Positions 25,348 to 31,837 of a stretch of 34,117 bases of DNA are shown here, one piece after another. The first letter of the stretch is position 1, and the number at the start of each line of letters is the position of its first letter. Source of the stretch: VBDM01 sp041496705 (lineage in GTDB: Bacteria; Pseudomonadota; Gammaproteobacteria; Burkholderiales; SG8-39); assembly GCA_041496705.1 (NCBI GenBank), contig JBGQFD010000028.1, positions 1 to 34,117 of the forward strand, read 5' to 3'. Both the position numbers and the translations under genes were made by a program. The notes under the pieces were generated by a model that did no database searches, had not been told where the DNA came from, and worked only from the letters and a program-made list of their open reading frames with translations.

Positions 25348-27396
25348 TTACTGCTCCTCCTCCTCCGGCTGCTTGTGTTTGGACACCAGCGCCGCCTGCG
25401 TATGCCCCGGCACCGGCGCGTAGTGCGAAAAATCGATGGAATACGATCCCTGCCCGCCCGTTACCGACTTCAGCCGCGTCTGGTAATCAGAAAGCTCCGA
25501 CAGCGGCACCTTCCCGCGGATCGCGGTGGTGCCGGCGCCCGCGGTATCGGTCCCGGTGACGTGGCCGCGCTTGCCTGACAGGTCCGAGGTCAGGTCCCCC
25601 ATGAACTTGTCCGGCGCGACGATCTCGACGTTGACGATGGGCTCCAGGACGATGGGCGCGGCCCGGGCAAAGGCGTCGATGATCGCCTTCCTGCCAGCGG
25701 ACACGAAGGCGACTTCCTTCGAGTCCACAGCGTGGTGCTTGCCGTCGTATACAGTGACGCGCAAGTCGTGCACCGGGTAGCCGGCGATGACCCCGGAGTC
25801 CAGCGCCATGCGCACGCCCTTCTCCACCGCCGGGATGAAGACGTTCGGGATCACGCCGCCTTTGACCTTGTCGGCGAATTCGTAGCCCTTGCCGCGCGGC
25901 AGCGGCTCCACCCTCAAAAACACTTCGCCGAACTGCCCGGCGCCGCCAGTCTGCTTCTTGTGGCGGCTGTGGCCTTCGGCAATTTTCGTGATGGTCTCGC
26001 GGTAGGGGATCTTGGGCGGCTTGACCGACAGGTCCATCTTGTATTGCTGCGCCAGTTTCTCGAGCTTGCAGCGGATGTGCAGCTCGCCCAGGCCGCGGAT
26101 CACGGTCTCGTTGGTGGTCGCGTGGCGCTCGACCTTGAAGCACGGGTCTTCCATCTCCAGCTTGTGCAGCACTTCGAAGAGCCGCTGCTCGTCGCCCTTT
26201 TTCTTCGGCTCGACCGCGATGCCGTGCATCGGCACGGGGAATTCCAGCGGCCGCAGGTGGATGTGGTCCTCGTCGTGCGAGTCGTGCAGCACCGAATCGA
26301 ACTCGATCTCCTCGACCTTGGCCACCGCGCCGATGTCCCCGGGCACCAGCGCGTCGGTCTCGACCGTGTCCTTGCCCTGGATCGTGAACAGGTGCCCGAC
26401 CTTGAAAGGGCGCTTGGCGCTGCCGACGAAGAGCTGCGTGTTCGGCGTGAGCGTCCCCTGGTGCACGCGGAAAATCCCCACCTTGCCGATGAAGGGATCG
26501 ACCACCACCTTGAACACGTGCGCGAGCACGTGCGCCCTGGGGCCCGGCACGGCGTAGAACTCCTGCGCCTCGGCGCCCTCGCCTTTCAAGAACGGCGGCG
26601 CGTTGCCCTCGGTCGCGTTCGGCGCGAGCTTGGCAAAGATGTCGAGCAGCGCCTCCACTCCCGCGCCGTTCTTCGCCGAGGTGAAACACACCGGGATGAG
26701 GTGGCCCTCGCGCAGCGCCTTCTCAAACGGCGCGTGCAGCTGCTCCGCGCTCACCTCGCCCTGCTCGAGGTATTTCGCCATCAGCGCTTCGTCCACCTCC
26801 ACGACCTGGTCCACCAGCGCCGCGTGCGCTTCCTTGACGGAAGAGAAATCCGCCTCGCCGTCGGGATTGAAGAAGCAGTCGACGACGTCGGTGCCCTTCT
26901 TCGCAGGCAGGTTGATCGGCAGGCATTCCTTGCCGACGGCCTGCCGGATGCGCGCGAGCAGCCCGGGAAGATCGACGTTCGCCGCGTCGATCTTGTTCAC
27001 GACGATCATGCGGCAGAGGTTGCGCTTCGCCGCCCAGTTGAACATGCGGTCGGTGGCGAGCTGGAGGCCGGTCTCGGCGTTGATCACGATCACCGCGGTC
27101 TCGACCGCGGCGAGCGCGCTGATCGCCTGACCCATGAAGTCCGGCGACCCCGGCGTGTCGATGAGGTGTACGTGGACGTTCTTCCAGGCGAAGTTGACCA
27201 GCGCCGAGTTGAGCGAGTGCTTGTAGGTCTTTTCCAGGGGATCGAAATCGCAGACGGTATTGCCGCGCTCCACGCTCCCGGCGGCAGGGATGGCGCCGGC
27301 CTTGGCGAGCAGCGCTTCAGTGAGAGTGGTTTTACCCGCGCCGGTGTGGCCCACCAGCGCGATAGTTCGGATGGATTCGGTGGAATATTTCGGCAT
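25348..27396 (-). CDS. EF-G-like GTPase (EF-G2 type) without the catalytic His
   Basis: 682 residues with the full EF-G domain order. G1 is GHTGAGKTT (16-24), G3 is DTPGSPDF (80-87), G4 is NKID (134-137), and G5 is SAK. Domain II, a domain III/IV part (KKQTGGAGQFGEVFLRVEP, then FIPAVEKGVRMAL) and the domain V end follow. Two features set it apart from translating EF-G: the switch I motif RGITI is missing, and the catalytic His after DTPG is Ser84. The tail is acidic (PEEEEQ). This fits the EF-G2 group (Thermus and Mycobacterium paralogues), which bind ribosomes and GTP but are not essential translocases. ATG 27396 is set by GGAGGAG about seven bases upstream. No rpsL, rpsG or tuf genes are nearby, so it is not the housekeeping fusA. 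Confidence 0.87.
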   Translation of the reverse strand: MPKYSTESIRTIALVGHTGAGKTTLTEALLAKAGAIPAAGSVERGNTVCDFDPLEKTYKHSLNSALVNFAWKNVHVHLIDTPGSPDFMGQAISALAAVETAVIVINAETGLQLATDRMFNWAAKRNLCRMIVVNKIDAANVDLPGLLARIRQAVGKECLPINLPAKKGTDVVDCFFNPDGEADFSSVKEAHAALVDQVVEVDEALMAKYLEQGEVSAEQLHAPFEKALREGHLIPVCFTSAKNGAGVEALLDIFAKLAPNATEGNAPPFLKGEGAEAQEFYAVPGPRAHVLAHVFKVVVDPFIGKVGIFRVHQGTLTPNTQLFVGSAKRPFKVGHLFTIQGKDTVETDALVPGDIGAVAKVEEIEFDSVLHDSHDEDHIHLRPLEFPVPMHGIAVEPKKKGDEQRLFEVLHKLEMEDPCFKVERHATTNETVIRGLGELHIRCKLEKLAQQYKMDLSVKPPKIPYRETITKIAEGHSRHKKQTGGAGQFGEVFLRVEPLPRGKGYEFADKVKGGVIPNVFIPAVEKGVRMALDSGVIAGYPVHDLRVTVYDGKHHAVDSKEVAFVSAGRKAIIDAFARAAPIVLEPIVNVEIVAPDKFMGDLTSDLSGKRGHVTGTDTAGAGTTAIRGKVPLSELSDYQTRLKSVTGGQGSYSIDFSHYAPVPGHTQAALVSKHKQPEEEEQ

Positions 27397-27515
27397 GAAC
27401 AAACTCCTCCCAACCTGCTTTGAATGGAAGCAGATCCTTCGCTGCGCTTTAGGATGACAAGCGGGCCGGATGCGCCTTGGAACAGTCTTACTTTACCCGC
27501 GCGGGCGCAGACGCG

Positions 27516-28676
27516 TCAAAACCGCCCACCGAAGCCGAACATGCCCACGGCGAGACGCGCGAGGCCGTAGCCGATCCAGATCTTCACGCGCAGCCACAGC
27601 GGCTTCCTGAACCAGCGCGTCTTCGCCACCACGCGCGCGCCCTGCTCGATCGCCGCCCGCAGCGAAGCACGCAGCTCGACGGCGAAGCGCCGGTCCTCGA
27701 CGATCACGTTGGCCTCGCGCGCAAGCATCAGGCTGAAAGGATCGATGTTGGACGAGCCCACCGTGGCCCAGTGACCGTCGACGACTGCCACCTTCGCGTG
27801 AAGAAAACTCCTGTGGTACTCGTAGATCTCGACCCCGGCTTCGAGCAAGGTGCCGTAGAGAGCGCGCGAGGCGTAGTGCAGCAGCATGTACTCGACCCGC
27901 CCCTGCAGCAGCACCACCACGCGCACGCCGCGCCCGGCCGCCGCGACCAGCGAGCGGCGAAAGCGGGTCCCGGGGAAGAAATAGGCGCTCGCAATGATGA
28001 TCTCCTGCGTCGCCGAGCCGATCGCGGCGAGATAGGCTTCCTCGATGTCGCTGCGATGACGGACGTTGTCGCGCACGACGAAGGCGGCTTTCTGGCTGCC
28101 TTTGCGCGGGAACGCCGGCGCGGGCGAGCGCTTGATGCGCCAGTGCCGATGCATCCGCGCCAGCGCGATGCGGTTCCACAGCCGCTCGACCTCTTCCCGG
28201 ATCGGCCCGAGAACCGGCCCCTCGATCCTCACCGCGTAGTCGTAGCGCGGCGGCTTCTGGTGCGGCGTGTCGAAGTCGTCGATGATGTTGATGCCGCCGA
28301 CGAAGGCAAAGTCCGCGTCCACCATTACGAGCTTGCGGTGCAGGCGCCGCAGCCGGTCGCGACGGAAGCGCGAGTGCCAGAATTCCGGACGGAAAACGAG
28401 CAGCCGCACCCCGGAGTCGCGCAAACGCCGCCGGAGATCCTCCGGCATGCCCTTGGAGCCGAAGCCGTCGACCACCACGTGCGCTTCGACTCCGCGCCGG
28501 ACGGCGTCGGCGAGCGCCTCGGCGATGCGCCACCCCGTGTCGTCGCCGGCAAAGATGTAGGTTTCGATGAAAATCTCGCGCTGCGCCGCCTGGATCGCCG
28601 CCTCGAGCGCCGGGAAATACTCGGTGCCCGAGCGCAACAGCTTCAACCGGTTGCCGGGGAGGAACCGGGTCGTCAC
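27516..28676 (-). CDS. clsB: Cardiolipin synthase B (phospholipase D superfamily)
   Basis: 386 residues, near E. coli ClsB (about 413). It has two HKD motifs: HRKLVMVDADFAFVGGINI (H113, K115, D120) and HAKVAVVDGHWATVGSSNID (H293, K295, D300), with the family text IFIETYIFAGDDTG at 36-46 and SAYFFPGTRFR. It joins phosphatidyl groups to make cardiolipin at the inner membrane. The basic hydrophobic C-terminus (WFRKPLWLRVKIWIGYGLARL) may anchor it. The start is a GTG at 28676 with GGAG eight bases upstream, five bases after the stop of the phosphatase gene. The ybhP-clsB order is the same as in E. coli. Confidence 0.92.
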   Translation of the reverse strand: MTTRFLPGNRLKLLRSGTEYFPALEAAIQAAQREIFIETYIFAGDDTGWRIAEALADAVRRGVEAHVVVDGFGSKGMPEDLRRRLRDSGVRLLVFRPEFWHSRFRRDRLRRLHRKLVMVDADFAFVGGINIIDDFDTPHQKPPRYDYAVRIEGPVLGPIREEVERLWNRIALARMHRHWRIKRSPAPAFPRKGSQKAAFVVRDNVRHRSDIEEAYLAAIGSATQEIIIASAYFFPGTRFRRSLVAAAGRGVRVVVLLQGRVEYMLLHYASRALYGTLLEAGVEIYEYHRSFLHAKVAVVDGHWATVGSSNIDPFSLMLAREANVIVEDRRFAVELRASLRAAIEQGARVVAKTRWFRKPLWLRVKIWIGYGLARLAVGMFGFGGRF

Positions 28677-28681
28677 GCCGC

Positions 28682-29431
28682 CTACTCCAGCCGCAGGTGC
28701 GCCGAAAGCGCGGCGTGATCCGACAGCCGCGACCACGACGGCCCGCGGTGCACTTCGGTGTTCTCCACCTCGAAACCGCGCACGTAGATCCGGTCCAGGC
28801 GCAAGAGCGGCAGGCCGCTTGGAAAACTGCGCGCCGGCCGCCCCCAGCGGTCGGCGAGCGCTTCGCGCAAGCCCAAAGACGCGGCGAGGCGCCGCCCGGC
28901 GAGATTGCGCCAGTCGTTGAAATCGCCGGCGACCACCAGTGGAGCGCCCTCGGGCACCTCGCGGTGCAGGCGCTCGATCAGCGCGCCGACCTGGTGGCGC
29001 CGGCCGCGCTCGGTGAGAGCGAGGTGCACGCAGATGCAGTGCAGGGTTTCGCTCGCGCCGGGCAGTTCGATCTCGCAATGCAGCAGGCCGCGGCTCTCGC
29101 GCCGGTGGTACGAGACGTCTTCGTTCTCGGCCGAGCGGATCGGGTAGCGGCTGAGGATGGCGTTGCCGTGGTGGCCGTGGTCGTACACGGCGTTGCGGCC
29201 GTAGGCGTAGTCGTTCCACACCTGGTCGGCGAGGAACTCGTACTGCGGCTCCTGCGGCCAGTCCTCGAAGCGGGTGGCGTGGTGGTGGTGCTGGCCCTGC
29301 ACTTCCTGCAGGAAGATGATGTCCGCGTCGAGCAGCCGCAAGTGGTCGCGCAGCTCGTGGATCATCATGCGGCGGTTGAAGTGCGAGAAACCCTTGTGGA
29401 TGTTGTAGGTGGCGATGTGGAGCTTCGACAT
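28682..29431 (-). CDS. ybhP: Endonuclease/exonuclease/phosphatase family protein, YbhP-like
   Basis: 249 residues. EEP-fold motifs: ATYNIHKG (N10), IIFLQEV (E43), LVVAGDFNDW (D and N of the active site), and the closing SDHAALSAHL (D-H pair). The length and the position directly before clsB match E. coli YbhP. The enzyme class cuts phosphodiester or phosphate bonds with Mg; the YbhP substrate is unknown, and a lipid head group is plausible from its neighbour. The ATG at 29431 has a GGAG rather far upstream. The gene follows mshP by 42 bases and may be in the same transcript or have its own promoter. Confidence 0.88.
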   Translation of the reverse strand: MSKLHIATYNIHKGFSHFNRRMMIHELRDHLRLLDADIIFLQEVQGQHHHHATRFEDWPQEPQYEFLADQVWNDYAYGRNAVYDHGHHGNAILSRYPIRSAENEDVSYHRRESRGLLHCEIELPGASETLHCICVHLALTERGRRHQVGALIERLHREVPEGAPLVVAGDFNDWRNLAGRRLAASLGLREALADRWGRPARSFPSGLPLLRLDRIYVRGFEVENTEVHRGPSWSRLSDHAALSAHLRLE

Positions 29432-29473
29432 GAACTATTCACCGCTCCCCGCTATTGACGGGGATTCCCCGGA

Positions 29474-29929
29474 TCAATTGGTCGCAATGACCTGGCGCTT
29501 GCGTTCGACGTAGCCGGGCGAGGCAGCCAGCGCATTGTCCGGGCAACCGGCCGCGGAGTTGCACGCCGTCGACTCGATGCGGTAAATGAAGATGGTCCGC
29601 GGCGTCCCTGGTACGGATTCGCCTTCATTGTAAGGGGTCCCAGGGGGGATCCGCGCGCAGGTGACCGTTACCCAGAATCCGGTGTCCGCGCTCAGGTTGA
29701 GAAGCGTCGAGGCATTGCAGCTGCCATTCCTCAGCGCCTGATCCAGCCCCCATTCATTTCCGGTCCGCGCCACGGCCCAGGCCCTGGCGGAGAGCATGTC
29801 CTGCGCCGAGGTCAGTTGCTGAGTATTGCCGAAAGTGACCAGCGCCGCCGACAGCGCGGCGAGAATGACCACGATCACGATCGCCATGATGGCGCCGAAG
29901 CCGCGCTGCGTTCGTCGTTGTCGCTTCAT
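29474..29929 (-). CDS. mshP: MSHA biogenesis protein MshP-like minor pilin
   Basis: 151 residues. A type IV prepilin-like N-terminus (RTQRGFGAIMAIVIVVILAA) carries the Gly-Phe cleavage site and a long hydrophobic helix. The usual Glu at +5 is missing (Met instead), as in PilX/GspK-type minor pilins. The soluble part starts with the MshP-like SAQDMLSARAWAVARTG and NEWGLDQAL, and the four Cys in the globular part could form two disulfides. The ATG at 29929 overlaps the mshO stop by four bases (ATGA). It is the last msh gene in this window. Confidence 0.8.
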   Translation of the reverse strand: MKRQRRTQRGFGAIMAIVIVVILAALSAALVTFGNTQQLTSAQDMLSARAWAVARTGNEWGLDQALRNGSCNASTLLNLSADTGFWVTVTCARIPPGTPYNEGESVPGTPRTIFIYRIESTACNSAAGCPDNALAASPGYVERKRQVIATN

Positions 29930-30798
29930 GGCACGTTGTCCACGTGAGCGCCGTGAGAGAGCGAAACGGTCTCGTTGGCCTCGGTGAGGTCGACCTGCAT
30001 CCACACGAAGCCGCTCTGCTGCGTGGCGCCCTGGTTCGCGCTGTAGACGAAATTGCAGCTCCTGACGCGAGTCGCGAGGACAGCCCCGCCCACCGGGCAG
30101 GCTGCCGGATACGCCGCGGTGAAGGCCCTGGTCAGCCGGTTCAGGGTTCCGGTGCCATTGCCCTGTGCATCCAGGCCCGCGCCGTTACACACATAGAACA
30201 CAGTCTGATTGCCGCCGTTGTTCGGCACGATGACGAACCGGCCTCCGCTGTAACCGCTGGGGAATTGGGTGCTCGCAATACTGATGCGATGCTGGCCGAA
30301 CGCGGCGTTCGGAACGGTTACGCCGGGGGCGATAATGGCCGCACGGTCGGTCCCGGCATAGACGTCGTTGGTATTCTGGTTGCCGATCACCACAAAGTCG
30401 CCCAACGCTGGTGTGACGGACAGTGGTGACAGCGAATCGAATACGCTGGCCGGCTGGGCGACGTTGAGCGGCGCGCTGCAGGTCGCCGACGGCGCGCAGC
30501 CGGGACTGTTGTCGTTGACCGTGTCCGGACCCATGCGGTAGCGCCCGCCGCCGCTGGTGGGAACGAGCTCGAAGCACTGGTTGTTAGGGATACGCACCGA
30601 GTTCGGCACCGCCGAGCGCACGTCGCGCGCCACCCGGCGCAATGCGGTATCGGCGATGTCGGTCAGGGTGGCCCGGCGCCTGGCGTCGAAATAACTGCTT
30701 ATCGCCGGCGTCAAAAACACGCTCACCGTCGCCGCGAGAATGCCGGTGATGACGATCACCACGAGCAGTTCCAGGAGCGTAAACCCTCGCGTTCTCAT
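29926..30798 (-). CDS. mshO: MSHA biogenesis protein MshO-like prepilin
   Basis: 290 residues. The type III signal RGFTLLELLVVIVITGILAA has Gly just before Phe and Glu at +5. The helix goes on with YFDARRRATLTDIADTALRRVARDVRSAVPNSVRI, and this text is the MshO hallmark as I know it. The C-terminal globular part is long and polar, with a few Cys. It is probably a minor subunit at the pilus tip or priming complex. The start ATG 30798 lies 25 bases after the mshD stop. It is coupled to mshP. Confidence 0.85.
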   Translation of the reverse strand: MRTRGFTLLELLVVIVITGILAATVSVFLTPAISSYFDARRRATLTDIADTALRRVARDVRSAVPNSVRIPNNQCFELVPTSGGGRYRMGPDTVNDNSPGCAPSATCSAPLNVAQPASVFDSLSPLSVTPALGDFVVIGNQNTNDVYAGTDRAAIIAPGVTVPNAAFGQHRISIASTQFPSGYSGGRFVIVPNNGGNQTVFYVCNGAGLDAQGNGTGTLNRLTRAFTAAYPAACPVGGAVLATRVRSCNFVYSANQGATQQSGFVWMQVDLTEANETVSLSHGAHVDNVP

Positions 30799-30823
30799 GA
30801 CTCGATACCGGGTCTCGGTCGGA

Positions 30824-31312
30824 TCAGGGCGGGCAGATTGTGGGCAGGGCGCAGCTGTACCAGGTGCGCCAACCGACCAATTTCACGCTCGGGGCACCAC
30901 CACGCGACACGGTCACCGTGATCTTGTACGCGTTGGCGGCGGTGATGGCGGTCAGCGTAGCGTCATTGACCACGTCGACGTGCACGGAATAACTCGCCAG
31001 GGACGGAATCGGCGTGCCATCGATGTCGCAAATGCCATTCCTGGTGTAGTTGTTGTAATCAAGAACGTCGTTGTAGGTATTGCGCGCGCAAACCGCCGGT
31101 GCGGCATTGGCACTGACGGGGAACGGCTTCAGCGCGATCTCCTCCATCATCTCGTCGGCGATGGTGAGCATCTGCTTGCGGATCAGCGGGTCGGCGCTGC
31201 CCCTTACGACCGTCGCGAACGCCGCCATCACGCCGGCAACCCCGACACTGATGATGACGATAGCCATCACCAGTTCGATCAGGGTCATGCCGGCCCGGCG
31301 ATCAATTGACAT
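30824..31312 (-). CDS. mshD: MSHA biogenesis protein MshD-like prepilin
   Basis: 162 residues. Cleavage motif AGMTLIELVMAIVIISVGVAG, with Gly before Met and Glu at +5. The MshD-like text that follows is MAAFATVVRGSADPLIRKQM, with LTIADEMMEEI (in MshD, roughly VEPVxQxRAxELxQAxxDEI). The globular part has five Cys. The ATG at 31312 has a G-rich site (GGGGGCGA) upstream and overlaps the end of mshC by 11 bases. It is a minor pilin in the same transcript as its neighbours. Confidence 0.83.
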   Translation of the reverse strand: MSIDRRAGMTLIELVMAIVIISVGVAGVMAAFATVVRGSADPLIRKQMLTIADEMMEEIALKPFPVSANAAPAVCARNTYNDVLDYNNYTRNGICDIDGTPIPSLASYSVHVDVVNDATLTAITAANAYKITVTVSRGGAPSVKLVGWRTWYSCALPTICPP

Positions 31313-31820
31313 AGCCGGTCGCCCCCACGACCGTTATCGCCGTCATGCCGGCACCGGTGATGCTGTAGTCGGTTGTGGCAGCCCCGGCCCCATCGGAAGT
31401 TGCCACGCCGGATGGCTGGAAAAAGATCGGTCCAGCCGGCGCGATCGCGACCGTCACATTCGTCGGGTCGGGGCTTTGCGCGTAAGCGCTGCCGCCACTC
31501 GGGCCGATCAGTATGGAGGCGCTGCATGCCGCTGCCGGGTTTGCCGCCGCGATGGTCAGCGTCACGGTCGTCGTCGTAAACGTCGCGCACACCAGCCGCC
31601 GGTGGCTCACGGCGGACTTCTGGGCGTAGCGCAGGGCGGCCACGACCTCATCGTGGAATGCGCCCGCCCGGAATGCCGAAGTGCCGGAAAGCCTGGGCAG
31701 CGCCACTGCAGCAAGAATTCCCAGGATGACGATCGTCATGACCAGCTCGGTCAGGGTGAAACCCAATACGTTACGCCGGCAGGCAGGAAACGGCTCGCCG
31801 AGAGCACTGGTCACAATCAT
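31302..31820 (-). CDS. mshC: MSHA biogenesis protein MshC-like (GspH-fold) prepilin
   Basis: 172 residues. After a short polar leader of 19 residues comes LGFTLTELVMTIVILGILAA, with Glu at +5, then PRLSGTSAFRAGAFHDEVVAALRYAQKSAV, which is typical of GspH/FimT-like and MshC minor pilins. Two Cys (in LVCATF and AAACSAS) could pair. ATG 31820 has AAGGG four bases upstream. It follows the mshQ stop by 17 bases and overlaps mshD by 11 bases. Confidence 0.82.
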   Translation of the reverse strand: MIVTSALGEPFPACRRNVLGFTLTELVMTIVILGILAAVALPRLSGTSAFRAGAFHDEVVAALRYAQKSAVSHRRLVCATFTTTTVTLTIAAANPAAACSASILIGPSGGSAYAQSPDPTNVTVAIAPAGPIFFQPSGVATSDGAGAATTDYSITGAGMTAITVVGATGYVN

Positions 31821-31837
31821 TGGCCCTTAAGGATGGC

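Noticed and set aside
25732..27423. A 563-codon plus-strand frame opposite the EF-G-like gene
   Set aside because: The minus strand has all GTPase motifs in order; the plus-strand frame shows none and mirrors codon bias.
29436..29470. A possible terminator between mshP and the YbhP-like gene
   Set aside because: The CCCCG/CGGGG stem is short and has no T-run on either strand; I cannot support termination there.
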